Shown here piece by piece: positions 28,468 through 36,678 of a stretch of DNA of 58,218 bases (position 1 is its first letter; every line of letters begins with the position of its first letter). The translations under genes were made by a program, and so were the position numbers. Below the pieces are notes generated by a model. That model searched no databases. It was not told where the DNA came from and saw only the letters and a program-made list of their open reading frames with translations. This DNA is from Castellaniella defragrans_A (GTDB lineage: Bacteria; Pseudomonadota; Gammaproteobacteria; Burkholderiales; Burkholderiaceae_B): the NCBI RefSeq assembly GCF_040394755.1, contig NZ_JBEBRQ010000015.1, one strand, 5' to 3'.

Positions 28468-30066
28468 TTACTGCACGGCGGGCGTGCCCAGATCGGCCGC
28501 CAGTTCCACCAGGGCCGCCAGTTCGGCGTTCAGGCCTTGCGGGTCGTCGCCGCGCGCGCCGCGCGCCAGCGCCGTGATCTGGGCGGGGGTATAGCCGTCC
28601 AGGTACTTGCCGCCGCGCAGCCACTGCGCGAAGGCTGCCGCTGCCGCGGCGCGGCGCATGCCTTCTGTCGCCGGCGGCGGCGAGTCCTGGCGCGCCACTG
28701 CTTGTTCGACCAGTTGGCTGTTGGTGGCGCCGGGCAGTTTGTAGCGCACCCGCACGAAGGCCAGCTCCTTGCCGGGCGCTGCCTTCGCCGTGGGCTGGCC
28801 ATAGCGCAAGGGGTCCAGCAAGCGGGCGCCGGCTGCCGCGTTCACCGGCGTGATCTCGTACAGGGCCGTCACGTTGGCGCCCGCGCCGATCTCGCCCGCA
28901 TCGACGCGGTCGTTGTTGAAATCCTCGCGCGCCAGGGCGCGCTTTTCGTAGCCGATCTGGCGGTACTCGGCCACCACGGCCGGATTGAATTCGACCTGTA
29001 CTTTCACGTCGCTGGCAATCGTCAGCAGGGTCGACGACATTTCCGCGGCCAGCACCTTGCGCGCTTCGCGCAGGCTGTCCAGGTAGTGATAGCTGCCGTT
29101 GCCGGCGTCGGCCAGTTGCATGGCCAGGGCGTCGTTGAAATTGCCGCCGCCCACGCCCAGGGTGGTCAGCGCGATGCCGTTCTGGCGCTGTTGGGCGATC
29201 TTGCCTTTCAGGGTCTGCAGATCGGTGTCGCCCACGTTGAAATCGCCATCGCTGGCCAGCAGGATGCGGTTGACGCCGCCTTTCACAAAGCCCTTGGCGG
29301 CCTGGGCGTAGGCCAGGCTCAGCCCGGCTTCGCCATTGGTCGAACCGGCTGCAACCAGTTTGTCGATGGCGGCATCGATGCGCGCCTTTTGATCGCCGGG
29401 CGTGGAATCCAGCGTCATCGACGCCTTGCCGGCATAGGTGATGATGGCCACGCGATCCTGCGGCCGCAATTGCGCCACCAGTTGTTTCAGCGCGGCCTTG
29501 ATCAGCGGCAGCTTGTCGCGGTCGGCCATCGAGCCCGAGGTGTCGATCAGGAACACCAGATTGGCCGCCGGAATGTCTTGCGGCTCGACCCGATAGCCCT
29601 GGATGCCGATCTTCAGCAACTGGCGCGCCGGGTTCCAGGGCGCGGCGGCGAGTTCCGTGGTGATGTGAAAGGGTTTTTCACGCGAGGTGGGCGCGGCGTA
29701 TTCGTAGTCGAAGTAGTTGATGAATTCTTCCGCGCGCACGGCGTCGGCTGGCGGCAGGCGGCCTTCGTTGAGCAGGCGCCGTACATTGGTATACGAGCCC
29801 GTGTCGACGTCCACGCTGAAGGTCGAGACGGGTTGCTCATGCGCGGCCATGACCGGGTTGTCGCTGTAGTGCGCGTAGTTTTCGCGATTTTCGATCTGTG
29901 GCCGGTAGTCGCTGGACTGTTGGGCGAACCGCATCGGGGTGGGGCTTGCCTGTGGGGCGTAGACCTCGGCGGCGGATCGGGGGGGTGGTACCTGCGAGCA
30001 TGCCGTCAGCAGGACGGCGGTCAGGGTCGTGCAGATCAGGCGAGCCGGGCGCTTATGCGGGTTCAT
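28468..30066 (-). CDS. VWA-domain lipoprotein (YfbK-like, DUF3520 tail)
   Basis: This 532-residue protein has a lipoprotein signal ending in LLTAC. An N-terminal YfbK-type domain follows (STFSVDVDTGSYTNVRRLLNEG, EEFINYFDY). The von Willebrand factor A domain has a complete MIDAS motif, DTSGS, in LVFLIDTSGSMADRDK, plus the later Thr/Asp positions (AGSTNGEAGL, LLASDGDFNVG). The C-terminal part (VKVQVEFNPAVVAEYR to QWLRGG) fits DUF3520. AAGGACTCTGACC precedes the ATG at 30066; the frame to 30174 lacks support. VWA proteins bind divalent metal and partner proteins. Position ahead of the sigma gene suggests a link with envelope sensing, which is inference. Confidence 0.88.
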   Translation of the reverse strand: MNPHKRPARLICTTLTAVLLTACSQVPPPRSAAEVYAPQASPTPMRFAQQSSDYRPQIENRENYAHYSDNPVMAAHEQPVSTFSVDVDTGSYTNVRRLLNEGRLPPADAVRAEEFINYFDYEYAAPTSREKPFHITTELAAAPWNPARQLLKIGIQGYRVEPQDIPAANLVFLIDTSGSMADRDKLPLIKAALKQLVAQLRPQDRVAIITYAGKASMTLDSTPGDQKARIDAAIDKLVAAGSTNGEAGLSLAYAQAAKGFVKGGVNRILLASDGDFNVGDTDLQTLKGKIAQQRQNGIALTTLGVGGGNFNDALAMQLADAGNGSYHYLDSLREARKVLAAEMSSTLLTIASDVKVQVEFNPAVVAEYRQIGYEKRALAREDFNNDRVDAGEIGAGANVTALYEITPVNAAAGARLLDPLRYGQPTAKAAPGKELAFVRVRYKLPGATNSQLVEQAVARQDSPPPATEGMRRAAAAAAFAQWLRGGKYLDGYTPAQITALARGARGDDPQGLNAELAALVELAADLGTPAVQ

Positions 30067-30294
30067 GGTCAGAGTCCTTGTCTGGGCTTTGTGATGGGGA
30101 TTGTTTTCGTTAAACGTGCCGGCGCGCGCAATGGGGTTGAAGCGGGCTGACAATATTGCAATGAAATGTATCACTGTTGGTCCGGCGCGCAGAACCCGGT
30201 GTGTGTCTGCGTCGCCAGGAATCGATTTGCAGGAGGCGTTGTTACCGATGCCAAAGCCGATGCGGCGGGAACGCCGTTCGCTGCTCGAATGATT

Positions 30295-32133
30295 TCATCC
30301 GCCGGTATTTCCGTCTGGTTCCCCGGGAGGGCCGGGCGGGGCGGGGTTCGCGCTGGCAATGGGAGGATGCGCCTGAAACCAGGCGTCCACTTCGTCGCGG
30401 AAAGCGGGGCTGACGATCGATTGCGGATGTGAACGATCAGTGTCCAGCAATACGGTACTGGCGGCACGCAGCCATGCAGCGAGCGTTTCCTGCGCTTTGG
30501 CGTCACTCTGCTTTTTTTCAGCATCATTGGTTTCCCATTCCGCCACCAGCCGATCGGCTTGCTGAAAAGCGGTGCTCAGGGTCGTCGCGGCAGGCAGTGC
30601 TTCCTTGAACAAGGCCCGGCCAAAATAGGTGAAGTCGCCTTCGTCGGCGCAGCCAAACGAGGTGCGGTCCGCGCGAGCGGCGGTCATCACCCAGGTGCGC
30701 TCGCCTTGCAGCGGCGGCACGAAACCGCCTGAATAGCAGGCCGAGATCACCACCACCTGATTGCGAATGCCGCTGGCCTTGAGCATCTCCGCCAGCCGTT
30801 GCGCGGGCAGGTTGGGCAGGTTCAGGCCGCGCAGCCCCAGGGATAATTCATGCTCCGAGGAACCATGACTGGTCAGGTAGACAAACAGCAGGTCGCGCTG
30901 GCGATCCATTTTTTGCGCCAGCGCCTGCAAGGCGAGCTCGATGCTGTGCGTCGTGGCTAGCGGGGTTTGCTGCACACTGCTGCGGCTATTGACCAGACGG
31001 ATGGTCGTCTTGCCTGTGTCGAAGCGGCGTGCGAAAAAATCATCCACCCAGGCGACCTCGCGGCGGAAGATTTCCTGGCGGCCATCGCCAGCCACCAGGA
31101 GCACGTACATCCGCGCTGGCCCGTTGGCAGGGCTGGGTTCGAGGGCGGCAAACTGCTTTTGCAGCAACGCCTGCTGGTTGTATAGCGCATCCTCGGCATT
31201 GCGGGCGGCGAGTTCGGCGGTGTTTTCCAGTGTGCCGTCGCCCTGCGCGTCCAGGTATTGCCCCGCGCGCCAATACCCTGCCTGGGTCGTGCCATCGGCC
31301 TTGGTCAGAATGCCCTGGCCGTCGAACTGATCCTCGGCAAAGCCGCCTCGATAAACATCGCCGTTGGGGCGGCGCAGTTCGCCTTTGCCCTCGGCCAGAT
31401 GTTGACCGTTCACGGAGCCGGTGTAGACCGCACCATCGGGATACGTAATGGTTGCCTTGCCTTCCACATCGCCATATTCGAACTCGCCGCGCACGACGGC
31501 CTTGTCCGCGCGCGTCCAGGCGCCTTTGCCGTGCGGGGCATTGCCCCTCAATGGCCCTTCGTAGCGATCGCCTGTCGGCCAGGTCATGATGACCGGCCCG
31601 ACAGGCTGATAGCCTTTGAACTGGCCTTCCATGACGGTGCCTGAACTGTCGGTCATGCGCGCCTGACCATCCAGCTTGTCATGCTTGAACAGACCCTCGT
31701 AGACATAGGCGCCCTTGTAAAGAGCCAACCTGCCCTGGCCCTCCATCACGCCCTGCACGAACTCGCCTTCGTAGACGTATTCATCCCCCTGTTGCCACAA
31801 GCCCTTTCCGTGCAGTTCTCCGCGCTGAAATTGCCCCTTGTAGTCAAGATCGCGTGCTGGTTGCACCAGATGCCCATCGCCCTCCATGAAACCATCCCTG
31901 AACTCGCCCTCGTAGTAGCGGCCCAGACCCCAGTCGATGCGGCCGTGGCCGTGCAGTTTGCCGTTTTGCAATTGGCCGCAATAGCGGCCGCCATTGGGCA
32001 GATCGAGCGTCGCCAGATTGGGCGGGCACTGGGGAATGGAATCCGCCGCGGCGGGCGCGGCCAGCATGAGGGCGGCCAGCGCGATCATCCAGGACGCGCG
32101 CGGGATGGACTGACGATGGTGAATGAGAGTCAT
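30295..32133 (-). CDS. Secreted MORN-repeat protein with C13 (caspase/legumain-clan) peptidase domain
   Basis: This 612-residue protein starts with a signal peptide (MIALAALMLAAPAAADS). About eleven MORN-type repeats of about 23 residues run from residue 48 to 300, each of the form YxGEFxxGxxEGxGxxxxxxG (for example RYYEGEFRDGFMEGDG, DVYRGGFAEDQFDGQG). A peptidase C13-like domain follows from about 340. It has the clan CD dyad: His423 in LFVYLTSHGSS and Cys466 in VVVISACYSGGF. MORN repeats bind membranes or form dimers in other proteins. Cleavage preference is unknown. The start overlaps the stop of the membrane-protein gene at 32130, so the two are coupled. A structural role for the MORN stack as an autoinhibitor or membrane anchor is possible but unproven. 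Confidence 0.85.
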   Translation of the reverse strand: MTLIHHRQSIPRASWMIALAALMLAAPAAADSIPQCPPNLATLDLPNGGRYCGQLQNGKLHGHGRIDWGLGRYYEGEFRDGFMEGDGHLVQPARDLDYKGQFQRGELHGKGLWQQGDEYVYEGEFVQGVMEGQGRLALYKGAYVYEGLFKHDKLDGQARMTDSSGTVMEGQFKGYQPVGPVIMTWPTGDRYEGPLRGNAPHGKGAWTRADKAVVRGEFEYGDVEGKATITYPDGAVYTGSVNGQHLAEGKGELRRPNGDVYRGGFAEDQFDGQGILTKADGTTQAGYWRAGQYLDAQGDGTLENTAELAARNAEDALYNQQALLQKQFAALEPSPANGPARMYVLLVAGDGRQEIFRREVAWVDDFFARRFDTGKTTIRLVNSRSSVQQTPLATTHSIELALQALAQKMDRQRDLLFVYLTSHGSSEHELSLGLRGLNLPNLPAQRLAEMLKASGIRNQVVVISACYSGGFVPPLQGERTWVMTAARADRTSFGCADEGDFTYFGRALFKEALPAATTLSTAFQQADRLVAEWETNDAEKKQSDAKAQETLAAWLRAASTVLLDTDRSHPQSIVSPAFRDEVDAWFQAHPPIASANPAPPGPPGEPDGNTGG

Positions 32134-32654
32134 GAGGGGCTCTGATCAATGATTTTGACCTTGCACGAAAGCGCGTCTTCGAGGACGGCGTCTATTTTCG
32201 GCTGGTCTTCTTCTTTTCCTATACGGATCATCATGCGGAAAAACAGATAGGCAACGGGAAAGAATACCAGTCCGGCGGCCAGAAACAGAATGGATTTTGC
32301 ATCGATCCCGCCGAGAATCATCTCGATCGTTATGATCATGAAGAACAAAAAAGCAAAACCCGCAAGGGAAATGAGGAAAAAATAGATGATGGGCGTCAGT
32401 CTGTAATATCCGGACAGAATGATGAAATCCTGATGCTCGGAAAATTTCCCGACAAAAACGGATCGCCCTGAATTTTGAAAGAATCGATGCAAATAACCCA
32501 ACCGGACTATCCGGCTGTTTGCCGTTCCGAGGATTCCATCTTGCCTTTCGATCCCAAACAAGGGCAAAGGAACCATCCTGTCGCGGATGGCTGAAACGGC
32601 TTGCGCCACGGACAGGTTGCTCTTGAACTCGCGGGTGATCTTTCGGCGAAACAT
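32130..32654 (-). CDS. Two-TM membrane protein coupled to the MORN-C13 protease
   Basis: This 174-residue protein has a soluble N-terminal half (KSNLSVAQAVSAIRDRMVPLP, GILGTANSRIVRLGY) and two membrane segments at about residues 90-113 and 119-140, followed by a charged C-terminus. The N-terminal half resembles small domains that bind or present a ligand on the cytoplasmic side, but I do not recognise the family. Its TGA overlaps the protease ATG, so the proteins are likely made together. Base composition is AT-richer than the flanking genes, hinting at acquisition. It could be a regulator, receptor or immunity partner of the protease. Confidence 0.65.
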   Translation of the reverse strand: MFRRKITREFKSNLSVAQAVSAIRDRMVPLPLFGIERQDGILGTANSRIVRLGYLHRFFQNSGRSVFVGKFSEHQDFIILSGYYRLTPIIYFFLISLAGFAFLFFMIITIEMILGGIDAKSILFLAAGLVFFPVAYLFFRMMIRIGKEEDQPKIDAVLEDALSCKVKIIDQSPS

Positions 32655-33011
32655 AGGAAAAATGGTTCAGTAATCCGTCATGGCGTTTGTCCATCATGCA
32701 AAGGCGTGGGCAGGGCGCCCAGATCAAATAATACCGTGCCATCGCCGCCGCTGGCGGGATCTTTGTGCTGGGCCGCCCAGACCGGATTGGCTCAGATTGC
32801 CAGAGCCAAAGCGCAGAAACCGTGCGGGAGTATCATCGAGATAAGGTTCATGGCGCTTTTGGTTTGACCGGGCTGGTAAGCCGTTTACTTGCCATTCTTG
32901 ACCAGGACAGCCCGTATTGTAGTGAAGACCAGTACAATTTGCTCGAGGGCGGCGGCATGCAGGCCGGGCAGATCCGATCGAGTATGTTTGAGGTATTAAG
33001 GGTTTTGACCT
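32655..33011. other. Divergent intergenic region
   Basis: This lies between the minus-strand MORN-C13 pair and the plus-strand small envelope genes. Overlapping reading frames on both strands (for example 32765-33151 plus) show no family resemblance. It should contain promoters for both directions; none is clear. Confidence 0.35.
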
Positions 33012-33245
33012 GTGAGATTCCTGGATTTTCCAGATTGGCTCGGCCGCCTTTCTTTGGTGGTCGATTACTCGTGGCTTGGCGATGTTCTGATTTTTTTGTC
33101 TCTGGTGCATATCGGTCTGGTTGCCGTCGTCTGTATAAAAAAGATTGGTAGCCTTCCGGTCAGATTTGCAGTGTGCGCTGTATTGCTTGAGCTTCCGGTG
33201 TTAACGCTACTTCTTCTTTATGTTGCCGGGCTTCCGAAAGCATGA
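33012..33245 (+). CDS. Small two-TM membrane protein
   Basis: This 77-residue frame starts at GTG 33012 (MRFLDFPDWLGRLS) and has two hydrophobic stretches, about residues 21-40 (LGDVLIFLSLVHIGLVAVV) and 48-72 (FAVCAVLLELPVLTLLLLYVAG). Codon bias is weak, but the hydrophobic pattern and placement 42 bp before another envelope gene on the same strand make it plausible. There is no recognised family. Confidence 0.45.
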   Translation: MRFLDFPDWLGRLSLVVDYSWLGDVLIFLSLVHIGLVAVVCIKKIGSLPVRFAVCAVLLELPVLTLLLLYVAGLPKA

Positions 33246-33287
33246 TGGGGTGCCTCGATATGCAGTTGGCCATCTGAACAAAAAATC

Positions 33288-33788
33288 ATGAACGCCAAGA
33301 AATATCTTTCCTGTCTTGTTCTTGCCGCTTTCGCATTCCTGGTTGGCGTTATTTCCATCATGATCTACCCATTTCAGCTGTCAGGGCCAAATGTGATGAT
33401 TGATGTGTTTGACAGACGTTACGCTTGCGGCGATTGTTATATAAGGTTTGGAATATCGGAAATCCACAGCCCACAGAACGGCGGGGATGAGGCCGAAAGC
33501 AAGAAACAACCAGGATCACCGGAAAGGTTCGATGGGTGGGATGTTCTGGTTGTTTTCAAAGGTGATGATTCCTACCTTTCGAGTTATCAAAACGAGAGAT
33601 TTTCCAAGGATCATGACTGCGCGTGGCCGACCTTTCGTCTGACAGGGCAGTTCAAACGGCGTCTGATTTACTCATTGTTGTATGACGGTGATCGATATGA
33701 CGGCATCTATTTCGATGCGCATTCTGGTGTTGCGGTAAACACGGAATCAGCTTGCAAAACGCTGCCGATAGAGGTTGAGCTGCCATGA
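33288..33788 (+). CDS. Hypothetical membrane-anchored or exported protein
   Basis: This 166-residue protein has an N-terminal membrane segment or uncleaved signal (KYLSCLVLAAFAFLVGVISIMIY). The polar extracytoplasmic part has two Cys pairs (YACGDCY near residue 47, then single Cys at DHDCAW and ESACKT), likely disulphides in the periplasm. I do not recognise the family. The stop overlaps a following ATG (ATGA at 33785-33788), so translation of the next element is coupled. Low GC compared with the core genes suggests an accessory origin. Confidence 0.6.
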   Translation: MNAKKYLSCLVLAAFAFLVGVISIMIYPFQLSGPNVMIDVFDRRYACGDCYIRFGISEIHSPQNGGDEAESKKQPGSPERFDGWDVLVVFKGDDSYLSSYQNERFSKDHDCAWPTFRLTGQFKRRLIYSLLYDGDRYDGIYFDAHSGVAVNTESACKTLPIEVELP

Positions 33789-33852
33789 TGACGGCGCTGG
33801 CGCGGCATATTGTTTTGTTTATGCCCGGTGCTGCAAGGCAGGTTTTCTTGGC

Positions 33853-34497
33853 GTGAAAACCGATAAGCGACAGGTGTATTCCCCATTTCCGGGTATGGCA
33901 GGATCAAAAAATATTGTGAGATGGGTGGCGATGACTCCGAAAGATCTGACCTATGCTGTTTCTCTGCGGGCTTTCAATGTCGATCATGTTTTGCTTTGGC
34001 AGGATGGCGGAAACATGCCAGACAAATATTGTATTCAGCCCGGAACATCGCGGTTCCTGTCAGCTCGAACGCCGAAGGGTCTTTTGCGAAAGGCGACAAA
34101 ACTGGGGTTTGAGGTTGCGGGGCAAGAGCCTGTCGCCATGGATCTGGATAAGGTATTCCGGGTGCTGGCGGCATTGCGTCCAGGCAAATCAGTCTCGGAA
34201 AAATCGTGCTATGTCTTGTTGGATGGTTGGAACACGCTCGAAGACATGGCCCGATCCCTTGATATTCCATTGGAGGGGAATGCCGGGGATGGGAAACTGC
34301 TCCATACGGTCTATGAAAAAATATTCCATGGCAATAATCTGCCATCGATTACGCCAGTCAATGAAAAATACAATCCGCTGTTTTCTCAAGATGAAAGAAG
34401 GGTGATGCGGAGTCATTTCTGGCGGATATGGCGCGAAATTCAGAGGCGGACGGGGCAGTTCACCTCTGGGCCTCGTCTGGCGGGCAGGCCATGCTGA
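33853..34497 (+). CDS. Hypothetical protein, possibly with an out-of-frame start region
   Basis: The frame is open from TTG 33775 to 34497; a probable start is GTG 33853 or ATG 33895. A separate 23-codon frame at 33785-33856 begins in the stop of the previous gene (ATGA) and ends in a GTGA with 33853, so either a short coupled leader exists or one base has been lost and the two parts were once one gene. The product has SLRAFNVDHVLLWQDGG, CYVLLDGWNTLEDMARSLDIP and a C-terminal basic helix, with no signal peptide in this frame. I do not recognise it. Confidence 0.5.
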   Translation: MKTDKRQVYSPFPGMAGSKNIVRWVAMTPKDLTYAVSLRAFNVDHVLLWQDGGNMPDKYCIQPGTSRFLSARTPKGLLRKATKLGFEVAGQEPVAMDLDKVFRVLAALRPGKSVSEKSCYVLLDGWNTLEDMARSLDIPLEGNAGDGKLLHTVYEKIFHGNNLPSITPVNEKYNPLFSQDERRVMRSHFWRIWREIQRRTGQFTSGPRLAGRPC

Positions 34498-34600
34498 CGG
34501 GCAGCAATGCAGCGGCCAGCACATGTACTGAGCCTTGCGTGCCAAAGAGGTTCCCCAAGGCGTGCCGCAGGTGAACGTTTATTATGGCGGCAAAGGCGGC

Positions 34601-36610
34601 ATGATTCGTGAAATGAACAGTTCATTGGCAAAGTGGTTCGCTGTTGGCCTGGCCGCAATCGGCTTGTCGGGTTGCGGCATGCTGCGTGACTTTCAGCCTT
34701 CGGTCACGGTGAACCAGGTGGCGCCAGAGGAATATATCGCGCGCCAACGCGGCGATATTCTGACGACGGGCGAACTCAGCGCTCAGACCATGCAGACGAT
34801 TCGCGTCACGGGTCTGGACATGCATGTGTGCGCCACGCCACCGACAGCGGCATGCATCGCGGCCTTATCTGATTCCATCGGAATTTCGGATGAACGCAAA
34901 CTGTCTGCGTTGTCTGAGCTCTGGTTGGCGCGCGCGATGTCCATGCCGGATTCGACACGAGTCAGGAATTCCAATGGACAAAGCTTCACTCTTTGGATGG
35001 AGGCCGCACGCCATGCCTATGGCTACCTGTTCTTTACGGCTCGCTCACCAGGCGACAGGGCATTCGAGGATCGTCAGACACAAGTGCGCGACTGGTACAA
35101 CTATGCTGTCCAGCAGGCCATCATCCTCCTGTTTCAAGCGAGTAGCGCAGGCGCCGGTACCCAATCCAGTAAGAATCAATACACGGTCCATTTCGCCGAC
35201 TGGGTTTTGCATGTCGATATGAAGGTGCGTTTGCCCGAGCATGCGGTCTTGCCTCGAGAGCTTCTGCCGGCTTCCTCCATGATTTTCAAAGGGCTGCGCA
35301 GCACTTACCGTCGGGACGGATTTGGCTCTGAGCTGGTGGCGGTGACGGCGGAGCCGCCGCTCGCCATCAGTGCCGCGCCTGAAGATTCAGCCGGGATGCC
35401 GGCGCGGAGATCTCGGCGGTGGCAGCCACCGGCCTGGAGTGAAATGCCGTCGCCGAATATCACTGTGGTCTTGCGCTTTCGCGGAGAGACTTTGGATGAT
35501 CTGCTGAAAACGGATGAAGTGTATGTGAGCGTACACGATCCCCTGGTTGAGAACGAGCTGACAATACGTGGCCAGCATGTGCCGCTATCTGGCAATTTCA
35601 CGGCGGGTTATGGCTTATGGCTGGCCCGCGCAGGTTTCAACCGCCAGTCTTTACGATCACTATTTGGGCGCGAGCAGGGTATTGATCGGCCGCACCTGTA
35701 CATGATGCAGCCTTTCGATCCGAATCGCCGAATCATCTTGATGCTTCACGGTCTGGCCAGCAGCCCCGAGGCTTGGGTAAACGTCGCCAATGAAATTCTT
35801 GGGGACGAAGCCTTGCGCAAGGAGTATCAGGTCTGGCAGGTCTACTACCCGACCAATATGCCGGTGGCCATCAACCATGCCACCATCCGTCGACTGCTGC
35901 GCGAGACATTGCGGAATTTCGATCCCAATGGCGATACGGCGGCTTCGGCTGGTCTGGTGATCGTGGGCCATAGCATGGGCGGCGTGATTGCGCGCTTGAT
36001 GGTGTCTTCAGCGGATGAGCAGCTATGGAACTGGATCATCGAGGCGCACAAGCCGGACGCGGAACGCCTGGATAAAGTCCATTTCCGACTCGATCCGATG
36101 CTGCGCTTCGAGCCCTTTCCTGGTGTCGAAAGAGCCATCTTCATTGCTGCGCCGCATCGCGGTACATCGGTCGCCGGACACCGGCTCGTGCGCTGGGTGG
36201 CCGGTTTCATCCGGTTTCCTCTGAGTGCCCTTCAAAATATTGATGAGGCGCTGACGCCTCGGGCACATGCTGCCGACGCCTCATCCGCGCCTGCGGCCAT
36301 GACAGTCATCCAGAACAGCATCGATAACCTCGATGAGCGGGATTCCTTTATCCGGGCCACGGCCAACTTGCCGATCTCTGATCAGGTGCTCTATCACTCC
36401 ATCATTGCGCGCACCGAAGCCGAAGGGCCGCTTGAGGAAACGGACGATGGCCTGGTTCCCTACCGGAGTTCTCATCTTGCGGGCGCGGTATCGGAAAAGG
36501 TCATTGTTTCCGGCCACAGTGTGCAGGAAACGGCGGCATCGATTCTGGAAATTCGACGGATCCTGCATGAGGATCTGGCCGGACGAGGGAAAAACACTAT
36601 CGGGCCTTGA
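34601..36610 (+). CDS. Alpha/beta-hydrolase lipoprotein (lipase/PGAP1-like)
   Basis: This protein of about 669 residues has a lipoprotein signal (AVGLAAIGLSGC) and an N-terminal region of about 370 residues without a recognised domain. The hydrolase domain follows: IILMLHGLASSPEAW supplies the oxyanion loop and LVIVGHSMGGVIARLM the nucleophile elbow with Ser about 458. FIAAPHRGTSVAGH is typical of PGAP1/lipase-like folds. A late Asp (ETDDGLVPYRSSHL) and His (VIVSGHSVQE) complete a plausible Ser-Asp-His triad. Starts at 34601 and 34613 are both possible. It probably acts on lipid or ester substrates at the outer membrane. It ends the plus-strand envelope cassette and converges with fyuA. Confidence 0.8.
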   Translation: MIREMNSSLAKWFAVGLAAIGLSGCGMLRDFQPSVTVNQVAPEEYIARQRGDILTTGELSAQTMQTIRVTGLDMHVCATPPTAACIAALSDSIGISDERKLSALSELWLARAMSMPDSTRVRNSNGQSFTLWMEAARHAYGYLFFTARSPGDRAFEDRQTQVRDWYNYAVQQAIILLFQASSAGAGTQSSKNQYTVHFADWVLHVDMKVRLPEHAVLPRELLPASSMIFKGLRSTYRRDGFGSELVAVTAEPPLAISAAPEDSAGMPARRSRRWQPPAWSEMPSPNITVVLRFRGETLDDLLKTDEVYVSVHDPLVENELTIRGQHVPLSGNFTAGYGLWLARAGFNRQSLRSLFGREQGIDRPHLYMMQPFDPNRRIILMLHGLASSPEAWVNVANEILGDEALRKEYQVWQVYYPTNMPVAINHATIRRLLRETLRNFDPNGDTAASAGLVIVGHSMGGVIARLMVSSADEQLWNWIIEAHKPDAERLDKVHFRLDPMLRFEPFPGVERAIFIAAPHRGTSVAGHRLVRWVAGFIRFPLSALQNIDEALTPRAHAADASSAPAAMTVIQNSIDNLDERDSFIRATANLPISDQVLYHSIIARTEAEGPLEETDDGLVPYRSSHLAGAVSEKVIVSGHSVQETAASILEIRRILHEDLAGRGKNTIGP

Positions 36611-36678
36611 AAGCCTCACCGTTCACGGCGAGGTCAAGCGGGGCTATTCCAATGTGGTTGTTTTCGTATGCCTGATCT

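Noticed and set aside
28258..30150. 630-codon plus-strand open frame
   Set aside because: It is antisense to the VWA lipoprotein and sigma genes, with low-complexity Gly/Arg-rich product and no family pattern.
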